NCBI GenBank assembly: GCA_963669155.1 | Contig: OZ022589.1 | Span: 7,175,337 to 7,239,336, forward strand | Length of the DNA stretch: 64,000 bases | Direction of reading: 5' to 3' | Source: Arbacia lixula | Lineage: Eukaryota > Echinodermata > Echinoidea > Arbacioida > Arbaciidae | Shown here: positions 34,761-47,525 of the stretch, piece by piece | Layout: each line of letters begins with the position of its first letter | Numbering within the stretch: position 1 is the stretch's first letter | Made by a program: the position numbers and the translations under genes | Notes under the pieces: generated by a model | The model's database searches: none | Told to the model about the DNA's origin: nothing | Seen by the model: only the letters and a program-made list of their open reading frames with translations

Positions 34761-37090
34761 TGAGTAAGACAGTGCATGCAAAGCCCCTCTGAATGTGGCA
34801 CCCTGAAATTAATGTGGCACAGGGGAGATAGTGTGTGTGGCGGGCAAAGAGTTAAAAAAAAGAATTTGAACGTTGCGTTTGCATTTTGCACTTAAAAATG
34901 TGTGAACTGGTGTGCAAAGACATTTTTGAAAGACTAAAAATGACCTGAATATGCAAAAAGAATTGTATTCAATTTGGAGTATTTTTTAATTTGCGTGCAT
35001 GTTTTATACGCACTAATGTACACATACGCACTCAATTTGTTTAATGATCTTTATTGCAATCCTTTTGATTTTATTCATTTCAAATTTCATGAACTGTAAA
35101 TGATCCATTCTAAGAGATATTAAGCTACCTCATTTTCAGTAAATTGCTCGTTGATAATGTCACGACCATGAATGAAAATTTGTTCACATGTGCAATGATG
35201 AGATTAAAAAATGACATAAATCATACATGCATACAAATATTAATGAAATAGTATTTTTTTGTGTGGTTTTTGAGATACATGATTTGCATTTTGATTTTAT
35301 GCTGTGAAGGTGATGATTTAATGCCATCAGAATTGTTATGTCTGCAAAGAACAACTCTTAGACTCCAGACTGGGATTAATCAGAAGTTGGTAGCTGTTAT
35401 AGTATGTGACGGACTGAAATCACATCTTTTTTTTCTACATCGTTACAAGGTCTGTACCTGCATATCAACCACCACATCGTGTCTTCAATCCGTCTGAATC
35501 ATACTTCGGTCTGTATTTCCATCACCTTATATCCGCCATTCAATAAGCCGTTTGCTAACTATGTAGTAACACGTAAATATATTCACTCTACTTCGTGATT
35601 CAGTTTCAATGGGTAGAACGCATTCCGAATCTATTAGTTCTTGCTACTGGGTCAAACCTCGGGCAAGCATTGGATTACCATTGATAATGTATTGTTTGAA
35701 CAGCGTGAATAAAATATGCATACATATCAGACATGGTGTACGCCCTGCAACTTTCAAAATAGTATGATCATTGAGAGAGATGAAGATATGAGTAAAGCTT
35801 GGCCAACTCGATTTTAATAGATCACAACATGGCAACAATAGGTAACAACATGGTGCATCTTATGTTGTTATCCGCTGCTTGCCCAACAATGTAACATGCG
35901 CCATGTTGTTACTTCCCAGATAGCAAAATATCTGGGGCCCATATGCTCTAGATATGGGTTGATCTGGGCCTGGATATGGGCCCCATATGGGCTGCCCATA
36001 TGGGGAGCATCCGGGCCCACATGGGCCCCATTTGGCCCATCTATATTTTGCACCGTACACCCCATCTGGGGCTCATATGGGCCAAATAGGCCAAAAAAAG
36101 GGATGATTGGATAGGCAACATACGAACACATAATCCTTATCCTAATCTCATCCTATCTTATCTTATTCTATCCTATCCTACTCGATCCTATCGTATTCCT
36201 CAGTACACTCACTTTCATATAAACACAACAAAAGAAAGTAAGTTCCCCTCCCCAAAAATAATTTGGCAGGACTGTTTCTTAACCTATTGAATAACTTCTG
36301 TGCGAAAATCACATTTATCCAATGAGTCATGTATGAATGAGCACATTTTAAAGGCAGAAATGTCATTTTTCAAAAGTCACAAGGGTAACTGTTAATGCCG
36401 TTTTAACAGTACATTTTGGCTTTTTTTGTGCGATTTTTAAAGTGTATTCACTGAAACATGACACAAAAATAACTTCTTATGTTTACATAAGAGGTCACGC
36501 TACATCTTTGTCAAAATATCCAGAATTTTATTTTTTTCACAAAAATAAAGGGTTTTTAAGTTTCAAACTCAAGAGGGATGTGTATTTGTTGAATTAATTA
36601 TTTCTGCAAGGCACAACATTACAAAGTGAAGATATAATTGTGGAAACAATTGTTTTAAAATTGCAACATGCTTTATTTTGAAGATTTTGAATAAAAAAAT
36701 ATGATCTCAACCACATCTTACAAAGGTCACATCTAAAACATTTAATTTCATACATTGACCTAAGAGGTACACATAGTGGTTTTGATTATTCTTCAAGATT
36801 ACTTTCCATAATTGGTCCTTTTTTTAGTATCTTTTGTACCATACATACTAACAATAACCTTACATAATTGTATAATATACTTATAATATATATACTTGTA
36901 TAATATACTTATGATATACTTATATAATTGTATCATAATATAAACAAATTGGAAGTAATGAAAGAAGTAGTAATAGTAGTACATGTACACTTAGTATTTT
37001 GTAGTGCCACTGGAAGACAATACTTGGTATGATCATAATATAACATTCATTAAGACTTGAAAAAAAATATCATTTTTGTGTATATTTTGG
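34761..37090. other. Intergenic DNA between ferroportin and DCAKD
   Basis: No gene recognised. It holds a GGGCCCATATGGG-rich minisatellite (35930-36090), a CCTATCCTATCT run (36130-36195) and an AT-rich repeat of TATAATATACTTA type (36860-36930). Confidence 0.5.
35930..36090. repeat. GGCCCATATGGG palindromic minisatellite
   Basis: About 160 bases are built from overlapping variants of GGGCCCATATGG and CCCATATGGGC, each itself palindromic (CATATG core). Both strands stay open, which is a by-product of the repeat. Confidence 0.75.
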
Positions 37091-37312
37091 AGCATGTTTT
37101 GGGGTTATCCATACGTCTATCCTGAATCTGTTTTTAAGGATTTTCTTTAAACTTGATACCTGTATTTATTTTATGAAACCAACAAACTCTGCAAAATTGG
37201 GGTCAAATCCGACTAAGGTCAAAGGTCAAAATTGCCAAAAGTGTCTGTCCCGAAACCTTTTATGCAAGGCGGAGGCATATTCATCGACTGCGTGGCAGTC
37301 AAATTGCTCTGG
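37091..37312 (+). mobile_element. Relic of the Helitron-like family
   Basis: Its 3' end matches the other copies: GGCGGAGGCATATTCATCG, hairpin CGACTG/CAGTC at 37285-37300, spacer, then CTGG at 37309-37312. The interior is strongly shortened. Confidence 0.55.
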
Positions 37313-37656
37313 CTTTTCTAACAAATAAAATACATGTACACGAAATTGGTGGCATCCTTATACTGAAACCGCATGCCGCATAATCAGAGAGTCCGAAAGA
37401 CTGAGGGCAGATAATGTATCTACATGATCCTTCGAAATGTGACAATGACACGCTCACACACTGATGACTTCTAAACTAGGATGTGTGTGATGGTATACTC
37501 CGTCTCTTAGGCCCTCGGTCTATGGGACCGTTTTAGTCTATCAGACCGTTACCAGGAATTCAATAAAATGCACTGTGAGGCATGCATTGAAAACTACCCT
37601 AAACGATGTAATGTAAACTTTGTGGTGTATCTCCCTGAAGAACATGTCTGTGTATG

Positions 37657-40600
37657 TCATAAGCGACTGTAAAGCATGTACACTGCACTCCCCAGGACTA
37701 CTCCACCTGCTATAAGCAGTAACCTTGGCAACCAATGAGCATACGAATTGCAAAGTTGCTTATGTAGAGCCAACACGGCATGCCTCGTCTCCTCTAGACT
37801 GCCATTGTTATCGATGACGAAATCCGCCTGCTTCTTCTTGGTCTCGAGAGGCACTTGGGCATTTATTCGTTGGAGGGCGCCCTCATTTGTCAGCTGATTG
37901 CGCAGCATCAGCCTCTCCAGCTGGGTAGACTCCTCACTGCAAGAGATAGGAATAACTTAGCATGTGTTTAACCCTTCATGTGTCAGATAAACTGCTGTCC
38001 TATGTGAATTGTGTGTATTACCTGTGACTAATGTCACATGTGCCACACAAAGGGTTAAAGCGAGGTCTTTACTCTTTGTCCTTAAAATCAAGGGAGCAAA
38101 AACATCTCTGAAACTTCTGCGTGAAAATACACCCAGCAAAGCATAAAAATTAGAGTGAAATGTGACTTTTTTATTGGTAAGGCAGAAGCTGCTGTATCAT
38201 TTTGAGTTATGATAGTAATGCTAGTTTGCTGACAACTTGTACAAAGATTGGTTGAACAATGTAACACAAATCACTGAGTCTCCTTCAAAGACAGGGTAGC
38301 CCACTGGTAAAAAATCATGAAACTCAGCAGGATCGTCAGCTCTTTATCCTAATGATAACATGTATGAAATATAACAGCCACAGGTGCACCAACCTGTTCA
38401 AGAAAAGTGAAATACTATCCTTCTTTAATCATATTGCTCTGGTCAGTGTGAGATGCGTTCAGCACCAGGCATTGCTTGCATGGAATGCATGCACTATTCA
38501 ATGATACCCAAGTCAAAAATCAATCAACGTCTACTTTAAGAAGCTCTAGCACTGGTCAAGAATGAGGTAAAAATGTATAACACTCACAAGTAAAACATGA
38601 CTGCATATTTAGGTTAGCCTGCAGTTGGAAATGAATCAATTCAAACTGCTCAATAAAATTTACTCACCAGTACACCACAACCACATATTTGATGAATTTT
38701 TTTAGAGCACTGCCTTCCAAGAGAAGTGGGATGTCTAAGATGACAAACGGATGCCCTGGAGGAAAGAGAGTGGATGAACAGAAAGCCAAACATTAAATGC
38801 TGCCTTTTCTCTTTCTTCTCACAGAGAAAGTCCACCTGAGGTCAAGTTGATTTTAATGAAAGCAAAAACATCAGAGAAAGATAGGCGTGAAAGTTTGACG
38901 AAAATCCGTCAAAGGATAGGAAAGTTATGATTTGTTTACATTTTGATTTTGTGACGTTACATGCAAGATGCTCTCCCATATTTTTTCTAAAATATGTTGA
39001 TCTTCTCAAAAGGATATGTACCTTGTTACCTGTGCATTTGGTACATGATTCAACACATATTTTTACACCTCCATTGAAAAGATTTATTCCTTCATCAAAC
39101 ACCCCCAAAAAGGGGAATCAATGGGAAAAATAGTACACAATATATGGGAGAGCATCTTGCATATGACATCACAAAATTAAAACTTGACAAAATCATATCT
39201 TTCTTTGCCTTTGACAGATTTTTATTAACCTTCACTAATAATATATTTTAGTTTATTTCAAGTTTTTGTTTTTATTAATTTTATTATTATTAATTTCCCA
39301 TTATAAGACAGGATGTCCCTTTTGAAGGTCAAAGATAAAATTTTGTAAAAACCATGGAAATAGAAGAATATGTATTAGAACTTCCCTCCCAATAATAAAG
39401 CTGGAAAATGATCTGTGGGTTTCGAGGAGGGTTTTGGCTGTTTTATCCAAAACCTATAGCCTGGGGACTGGAGACCACTCCATGATGATCCACTCCAAGG
39501 TGCATACCATGAGAGCAATCGTGCGCTGAATGGGACAATACAACAATGAATGTAGACTGTGCTTGCTGCGGTTCAAATGAAATAGTTTTTCACTTTTCCT
39601 CAAAATGTTTGTAAAGCAATGACTGTGAAATTTTATACAAGATGAACAAGATGTAATATTTTTTATTAGAAAATTCCCACAGCCTGGAAGCCAAGTTAGA
39701 GTGTGAGTTGAATTGCCCAGTTACATACCTGACAGGAAACTCTTGAAAACCTGCCAAAGCATTGTGCGTTGTATGTAGGGATGTGTGCAGCGGTTCAGAA
39801 CTCTGCGCTTGTCGGTATCACCAAAGATGATCGCGCCAAGCTTGGCTCGGTCCAGAGTCCCATCCTCGAGAAGAACAGACTGGCCAAAATGGCGGACGAT
39901 CTGTTTCCATGCCGGCTTCCCAGGCTCAACAACTGACCGGTGACCGAGAGAGAAGTGTTCAAATCAATTCATGGTGACTGATGATTGAGCTCAACACAAC
40001 AGAAGAGAAATAAATTTAATCTAGCTTTGGCCCTTCTGGGTGGTATATGTCATAAAGAAATGGTTTGCAATAATTGGAAATCTCACTTTGCCACATGTAG
40101 AACTTGCCATAATTGGCCAAATCAATTTCATAACTCCAATGACAACTTGCCATAATTCAATTACAAGTTGCGATAAATGATAATCACTTAAATGTACTTG
40201 GGCTAGGATACACATGCTCACAGCCCTTATTTTGGGCAGTCTGCTAGCCGAAATCACAGAAATAAACAACATCTGACTGAAACATTGGGAGAAAGCTAGG
40301 AGAGATGAGATAGGGGAATATGATGAGGGAAGATCCAGCCTTTGAAACGAGAATGCGAGGGGACTGACAAAAGAAATAAAGATGGGGAGTGTTAGGGAAA
40401 AAAAGACAGAAGGTGCAAGTCAAAAAAAAAGAAAAAAAAGAAGTGAAAGGTATCAATGGAAGAGGGGGCAGCAATTTAACATCAAAAGCATGAGGGAATT
40501 AAATGCAGAGTAAGAAGAAAAAGGGAGAGAAGGGAAAACAATTCTGATGGGGCTCCATCTATCATCACATCTAATAACTTAGTGAACGCTTTAAAACTTC

Positions 40601-40761
40601 AGAGCAGTTACTAATTGCATATGTTATTCATATTACTAACTTAAAATACCTTCTCTTGCGATCTTATCAGCATCGATAATGACACAGCCTAATTCTTGGA
40701 GGATGTCGGAGACTGTGCTTTTCCCAGAAGCAATACCACCTGTAAGTCCGACAAGAAACAT
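37657..40761 (-). CDS. DCAKD: Dephospho-CoA kinase domain-containing protein
   Basis: Four exons on the minus strand join in phase: 40761-40650, 39932-39729, 38755-38668 and 37936-37657 (stop included), giving 227 residues against 231 in human DCAKD. Dephospho-CoA kinase phosphorylates the ribose 3'-OH of dephospho-CoA, the last step of CoA synthesis; whether DCAKD itself does this in animals is not firmly established. Visible motifs are the P-loop GGIASGKST (8-16), [11 protein letters not shown] (27-37), THPYIQRTM, the conserved [38 protein letters not shown] and NNGS. The C-terminus ends in a likely membrane segment ([20 protein letters not shown]), as in the animal family, where it suggests anchoring to an organelle membrane. 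All introns are GT-AG. Confidence 0.93.
38826..39255. mobile_element. Member of the TTAAAGGG MITE family in DCAKD intron 2
   Basis: Inverted arms (AAAGTCCACCTGAGGTCAAG..., GAAAATCCGTCAAAGGATAG... and GAGAGCATCTTGCATATGAC...CCTTTGACAGATTTTTATTA) match 28767-29258. The right terminus is degraded. Confidence 0.65.
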
Positions 40762-41800
40762 GATGGATCGTCAGTCTGGCCGGGGTAGCAATATATCTAG
40801 GTGAAGTCAAAAGGAAAGGAGTGCACTGGTAAAAAATAAAATAAGGTAGATTGGTCTATATTTGTTAGTATTCAAGTGTTGTGACTGTGTATAAAGTAAA
40901 CAACAGTATGCCAACAGTATGCCATTAATTAATACGACTCTTAACTTTCAAAATTTTACAGGACATCAGCCTCGTAAAATTGAGGCATAATGTATGTTAT
41001 TAAAACAATTAAATGTGAAAAGTTAATATACCTACGAGATAGGTACGCGTATGAGGTTGAGTCCTTGTCCGATATGCATATATATGAGCATGATAGGCGC
41101 GTGTTCAATCACACCCGATTATGTACACGCATGACGGTTGCGGAGTACTGCCTATAAAGCGGTACAGTCCACTCGGCGCGCGCGCGCGCGCGCGCGCCGC
41201 TCGTTGAAAAGGGGGATCCCCGCTTGAACGTTGTAAACATTGACATGTGCAGGATCGAATAAGCCATTTTCGTAATGTATTCTCAACTTTCCCCAATGGG
41301 TGGAACGCACTCTGAATCTATTGGTTATTGAGACAAACCCCCGACGTACACGCTTACGGGGTTACCATTAGAAACGTATTGTTTGAGCGACATGAATACA
41401 ATTGCATACATAAAATGATATATTGCCTCATTGCATGGGCTCAAAATGAAAAGATGAACTTACCGGGTGCTGTGATTTGCATGCCCCAGTCAATTAAATA
41501 AGTTAGATAGGTGTAATATGTGCTTTATACTATCACCTCCGATCAATCAATCAACTTGGAACTTAGTGGCTGAAATACAAATTGCAGACGAGGTCCTGTT
41601 TTTGTATCAGGAGGTGATTGGTAGTGTCCTCTTGACACTCGATCCAAAGGTTGCATACTAGAACCGCATATGCTATAATACAGCGATCAGAAGAACATAT
41701 GCCAACATACATTGTTTTGCCATATGAAGGCACTCTCCGGAGGAGCGGTTCTAATTAGGCTAACACTAGAACCAAAGGCTGACTAGTACTTCACATGTTT
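40762..41800. other. Region upstream of DCAKD
   Basis: No gene recognised. A (CG)n tract of about 22 bases at 41176-41198 lies about 415 bases before the DCAKD start and could be part of a promoter, which is inference. No clear TATA box was chosen. Confidence 0.35.
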
Positions 41801-41804
41801 ACAG

Positions 41805-44800
41805 AGGATACATACCAGAATTCAACCGTGGTTCGTTGGAAGATGATTTTAATCCAGGTTGTATATTTTTATTGTAAACGAACTCATGTCATGGTTTCAA
41901 ACTGAAACAGTGAGACACACTCAAAAATTTCCCACATGCCACTTTATGAACGTATTGAGCAACTATTCAACTTTAACCTCAGTTATTAGTTAGTTAGTTA
42001 AAGTGTCAAACGATAGTTTTAAGAGCCCCGACAGTTTTTGAATATGGCGCCATCGTGTAAATACCGTGCGTAATATGCCGGTATGATCCCTGATTTCAAA
42101 TTGAAACTGAAACCCACTCAAAAAGTCATATCTTCCGACTAGCCAACTGTATGACAGCAAAGAGCAACTATTCAGATTTTATACCTCGTATAGATAGTTT
42201 GAGTGTCATACGATAGTTTTATAAAAGCCCGAACTTTTTTGGAAAAAGGTCGCGCGGTAAATCCTGTGAATGCCGTGCGTAACATGGCGGTAAGAGCCCT
42301 GATTTCAAACTGAAACAGTAAGACACACTCAAAAAGTTCCCACATATGCCACCAATATAGAGTAATAAACGGCAACTATTCAACTTTTTGCTTCATGTCA
42401 TAAATAGTCTTAAAAGCCCCGCCAATATAAAGGATTGTGGTAATTTTCGGTACATCCTGCATGTTTATGCCATGCGTATCGACTGAAATGCCTGTTTGAG
42501 CCCATCAAATTGAAACATTAAATACGGGCCCATTCAAAAGTCCCAACATGTGACCTACTGAGAGTAAAAAGCAACTAAATAAGCTTTCTTCTAATAAAAG
42601 TCATTAGTTGCTTTAAAGGGTACAACCGGGCAGAAATTCAACACTTTTATATCTCAAATGAATATAAATAACAAGTTTGATATCCTGAATTTATTTCGAC
42701 ATCGTTGCGAGGAATCACATGTTGCATCCCATATAATAATGTTGAGATCGTTTCTTCTTTTTTGTTTGACCCTTCGGACACCATAATCCCTCTTTTCGCC
42801 AATTTCAGCAGCAGCAAGGACTGTGGTTTCAAGGAGCGGAGCGAAATTTCCGGGAGGAGGAGGCTGAAAACACTGACGCCATCACCTGGAACAGCGTTCA
42901 AATTCTGTAAAAGGACAGTCTATCTTGACAATTTTGTGTGAAGCAAGTGTGAATCGATAATTAGAAAGAACACAATCAAAAAGGGCAAGAAAAGGGTTCT
43001 TAGACATACAAAAATGGCTCCAGTCAATAAAGGAAAAGATGAGGGACCTAAAAGGCCATGCCCGATCATGCAGATGACTTACTGCGAACCGCTCACGCGG
43101 GAGCAGTCGATCCCGGGGCTAGCAGATGACCTCCTTAACTCCACGGAAAAGGATAGCACTTCTTGCAACTCTTAAGGAGGCAATTTTAAATAAAGAAGGG
43201 GGACCTCAGAGTTGGGCCCAGACTCGGAAGAGACGCAGCTAGGATCAGGATGCCAGTTGCCAGATATGGAGTGTGGAGAAGGAGAGAAAGAAGATGAAGT
43301 CCGCAAAGATCGAGCAGGAGCAGGAGCAGGAGGTGGAAAGTGATCGACCACCAAATCCTATAGATAAGGCTATTGAGTACCTCCAAGAGTATCTATGCTG
43401 CTTGCTGGGCACTTTCCAGAGTATCACAGAAGGCAAGGAAAGCGGTTATCAGACAGTGCGGCAAGTGAAATGATCAAAACTGCATGAGCCTGAGGTCCGG
43501 GCCTGAGGTAAGGAAAAACAAAACCTGAATGAAAAGCCCTGGGGGAAAAATACACAGGGGCTTGGGGCGATTTTGCCCCCGGAATGCTTAAAAGAGCCCT
43601 GGAAAATATTAAAAAGAGCCCAAAAAGTTCCCATCGACACAATGTAAAATTGTAGAAAAATTGGCCAATGTGCTCAAAAAGTAGCTCCGCCCCCCCCCCC
43701 CCCCAATTTTTGATTAATTCTTTCCCTGATGAATATAGCCAGGTTCTCATGATTGATTGACACTTCTTTATCGATCTCATGTGAAATTAACTTAAACAAT
43801 TGATATAAAACTCAAAAGTACTGTAGGAATGTAGAGACTAGAGATCAAGCTGGATATTTTGAAATGTCATATCAATACAAGAAATCTTTTATAGGCTTAG
43901 ATCTATAATTTCATTATTCTAATTTATCATTTGTATATGATCTACATCTAGTACTATCATTTGTATAATTTTCGTAAAATCATATTGATATCACCAATAT
44001 GAATAACAAGTCTACAAGCCTCCCTTTTTTGTGTAATATTCTGTATCACTCCTACAATACTTATCATTATCATCATCATCATACTTATTTTCATAATTCA
44101 ATTCTTTCAGCATTTTAAATCCTCCATTATGGGTCATTTTTAACAAGGAGTGTGTAGACATTTATTACAGTTTATCACTTTTGTGTTTTCTCAGATAACA
44201 GTAAAACCACAGCTCAAAGCTTTTTAGCAAGAAGTCAACGTGTCTACAATTGCTTAATTTTCCTGGGAGGAAGCCATGGACGAGGCCAACCAAAGTATGC
44301 CAGCCACGGTCAACTGTATCTGGGCAATGATGCTACTAAAAAAAAAATGGAGAAAACAAAAGGTACATAAAGTGCTTTCATGTCTCTTTAATCTGTTTAC
44401 GCCTCATTATTGCAGAAAAGAGCCAATATTTTAAGCCATTAATTGTTTCTGAATTAATCAAATACATTTTTTTCTATCAAAATTTCATGCATATTTATAG
44501 TCATCTATAGATGCAAATAAAGAAATACAAAAATTATGGCTTATCAATGTAATCTCTATTTTGTTATCTGAAGCCAAATGCATTACAAATCAGAATATAT
44601 TCAGATCATTTTCAAGTAAATTTAGAAGATATAAGATGTCATTTTTTTGTGTGTGTATCTTCAGTGACCCTTGCTCGAAAGGCTGGACAAATGCTGTCCA
44701 CTTCCCTGCATGCCAATTGGGGGAAGTACAAGTTTGTATGGACCTCCCTTGGGATAGAGCTTTGGAAACAATGAGTAAGCAACAAAGTGTTCCAGACATT

Positions 44801-45942
44801 GAACTACATGGGGGTGTCCCAAGGTGTCTATGCAGCCAAGTACAATGTGGACAAGATTGGAATACAGCATGACCAAGAATTCCTCAAATGGAAAGAATCT
44901 CAGGTTTGATCCATATACAACAAACATCAGGGCCAGATTGGAAAGGGGGGGGGGGGGGGGGGGGGGGGCTTTCCACGTACCGTAACAGTAACACCAATAT
45001 CTTCCCCTTCCCCCTTTTTGTTGCTCCTTTTCTATTGGCTACTCAGCACACCTGCCAAATTTGCCCCTGAATCTGGCCCTGTTTTAATACAAAATAATGA
45101 AATATTTAATTTGTATTGATAATTAAGTAAGAATTGTGCCATCAAAGAAAATTAATTCTCATAAAATCTAAAAGATAATAAGTACACGGCTTAGTGCGGC
45201 TTACTATATATCACGTGCATTATTTTTTATCTGAATTGTGTGCGATAAACATGCAAATGAGTGGACTAAATATGAATAGTAAAAATCAACTGTGATGTTA
45301 TTCTGTGATATGATGTTTAGAAGCTTATATTGATTCAATGTTATGAAGATCAGCTTCGATATTATGTTCAAGGAATAGGGAAGCTTAGTCATCAGCAGAT
45401 ATATTAAAAAAATAAAATAATTATAGGCTCTAATTCAAAGTTCATGTTAATGAATACTATTCTTAGTCACTTGTAGCTTATACATTTAAATGTTTGTATG
45501 CATTTGTAAATCTCAAGGGAATTTAATTTGTGATGTATATCTTGGAATCCTCAATATTTTATCAGTGCACCATGAAATTACAAGTTATGCTGATTTAAAA
45601 TCATTTTGATTATGACAACATTGTCTTTTCTTTAATTACCCACCCCCACCAGGAAGAGATCAGGGTTCCGCAAGAAGGGAACAGGAATGAAAGGCCACCA
45701 GGCTACGGACTATGCATTGAACACATCCAGGTCGCCTCGCAAGCAAAGCCCCAGAGTGCAGTGCAATCCAACACATTTATGTCACAAACAATGTGTTTTG
45801 CTGTCAAAGACCGAGTCCCACAACAGCCATCACAAAGACAAGTTTCAGCCGTAGAACTGGACCCTTATGCCTTTCTCCCATCGCCAGATGTGTTTGAGCG
45901 ACAAAGAGCAAGGGCCGTCTTCTTGGTCACACGCTTCCTCAC
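41805..45942 (+). repeat. Inverted segmental duplicate of 8.47-17.86 kb
   Basis: Read on the plus strand this segment repeats, in order, the outer edge (about 17.86-17.76 kb), the 190-base repeats, the leader and the first four exons and introns of the minus-strand DUF6589 gene. It stops inside exon 4 (near 45942, matching about 8467). It lacks the 5.1-kb block and the 10.0-10.2 kb foldback element of the original. Confidence 0.8.
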
Positions 45943-45966
45943 AAATGTGACGAAGAAATTGAGCTA
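42770..45966 (+). pseudogene. Decayed copy of the DUF6589/PHD gene 5' half
   Basis: Four exon relics are recognisable: about 42858-43505, 44197-44362, 44664-44905 and 45653-45942. The first lost the start codon and the first Cys pair through a deletion of about 180 bases, and carries a 44-base insertion. The second has an in-frame TAG where the original has GAG. The third has an extra C early on, shifting the frame. The fourth still reads as in the original (EEIRVPQEGN..., QTMCFAVKDRVP) until the duplication ends. No DUF6589 core or PHD finger is present, so this is a dead partial copy. Confidence 0.85.
43079..43122. mobile_element. 44-base insertion with 8-base target duplication
   Basis: CAGATGAC stands on both sides (43071-43078 and 43123-43130) of TTACTGCGA...CCGCTCACGCGGGAGCAGTC...CCCGGGGCTAG. 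Nearly the same sequence occurs at 18339-18390. Eight-base duplications are typical of hAT-type insertion, but the unit is too small to classify. Confidence 0.6.
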
Positions 45967-45969
45967 AGT

Positions 45970-46690
45970 AACCATCAAAAAATAACTAGCATAATAAAGA
46001 AATGGAAAATGGTGCATCCATAAAAGCAGGTAAGGCTTGACAGTTGAATCCACCAGGTGCACATAAATGATTGCATATACTGTTTGGTACTATAATTGAA
46101 ACACTGGATCCAACACTGGAGCCAAATACTGAAAAAGGGAGATTGTTGAATCAATTGTCATAAAATGAGAGCAAATGTTTTTTAACTATATTGAATGAAG
46201 GAACTTCTTCTGTCCTCGTCAAGTGAAGCAGGATATATGTAGTGATAGGCTTTGCTTCTCCGTCCATCTCTGCCCGCTCCCCCCACCTCTTGCCAAGACG
46301 ACATGACATCTGAAGGAACTCCCCTCTCTCTCTCTCTCTCTCTATCTTGGTATGGTTCTGTCATGGCTGATGGATCGTGACTTTTGTGGTGGTGCGCCTC
46401 CTATGTCGATCTTCTGCGGCTCTGTAGAGGGATGCGATCGGCTGTCCAACCAGGGTATTAATGCAGTCGATCCATCGTGTTTTCATTTTGAAAGAAAAAG
46501 AAAATTTGATATTCCTGCTGGATGTAATACATATTCTAATTTTTTTTTGAGGGGTGGGGGTGGGGGGAAATTGCGTTGTCTTTTCTTTTGCTTATCGTGC
46601 ATATATGATAGCCATAGGTGCCATTTCAAGTGGTCTAAGTACCACCTGAGTGATTCTTGAAACTCTCTGCTCTCAGTCTTTGACAAAATG
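45970..46690 (-). pseudogene. RecQ-like motif VI half exon and flank
   Basis: On the minus strand 46364-46182 reads GVPSDVMSSWQEVGGAGRDG and RRSKAYHYIYPASLDEDRRS, an isolated piece of the RecQ helicase motif VI region. A (CT)n tract at 46323-46343 lies in it. No upstream helicase motifs are attached. Confidence 0.55.
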
Positions 46691-47390
46691 AAATGGCGTG
46701 TATGATATTGTTATGTATGATTTAAATCCATTGGGTTTTCAGCCTCCCAGGTCTTTCCCTTGAAGCACTACCTTCTCCAAATAATCTCCTTGTCGCCTTG
46801 CAATGTGACCGAAGTATCTGAGGGCCAGTTAGTTGATTTTATCCAGGAGTAGTTAAGGGCCATCCCCAATGTCCTGTAGGACACTCTCATTAGTCCTTCT
46901 TACAGCCCAAGGAATCCTAAGCATCCTTCGCCAACACCACAGTTCAAAAGGTGTTGATCCTGCTGCAGTCATCCTTGGTCAGTAACAATGTTTAAACACC
47001 CATATGTCACAAATGGGGAAGACGAGTGCTGCAACAATGCCACAGAGCACACTCCTAGGTCTCTCCATTTGGTCACCTTGGTGATCATCAGGCTCTTCAG
47101 GGGAGTGATTGCCAAGTCATTTGCTTCCCTGCCCATCAGGTTAGCTTCAACATTGTTGTTCTTGCCATGGCTAGTTGCCTTCTGACCTCTTCCTTACATC
47201 CACCCTCCTGTGTAATCATTGCTCCTAAGAATTTAAACTGACCTTTTCAACTTCCTGTCCATCTTTACTTAAGGGCTTTGTTGACTCCTCTTCTCCAATA
47301 ACCATCAACTTGGTCTTGGCAACATTTAGGACTAAACCCAGAGCTTTACTCTCATTCTTAACTGTTTTGAAACATTACTGTCAGCTCATC
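46690..47390 (-). mobile_element. LINE reverse transcriptase fragment, copy 1
   Basis: Minus-strand translation, with frame breaks, shows LGLVLNVAKTKLMVIGEEES, then ITKVTKWRDLGV..., LTKDDCSRINTF, RRTNESVLQDIG and a C-terminal tail ending DLNHT. These are the palm/thumb and C-terminal regions of a non-LTR reverse transcriptase. Stops and shifts make it defunct. Confidence 0.7.
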
Positions 47391-47525
47391 CAATGCATGA
47401 CAAAATCAAAATCAATGATGTTGACACCCAGACCAAAGGCCACTGTCAGTGTAATGCGCAGTATCCTACTTTTGCTGTCTGCAAACTCTTCAGTATGGTG
47501 ATGTCCTCGGGGGGAGTCACAAGGT
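47391..47525 (-). pseudogene. Diverged RecQ-like helicase fragment
   Basis: The minus strand reads RILRITLTVAFGLGVNIIDF and DFVMHW, the helicase motif V region, clearly related to but more diverged than the ten array copies. It joins the LINE fragment directly at its downstream side. Confidence 0.6.

Noticed and set aside
37541-37753. Open frame downstream of and overlapping the DCAKD last exon
   Set aside because: It lies in another frame; the exon reading [21 protein letters not shown] stops at 37657 at the length expected for DCAKD.
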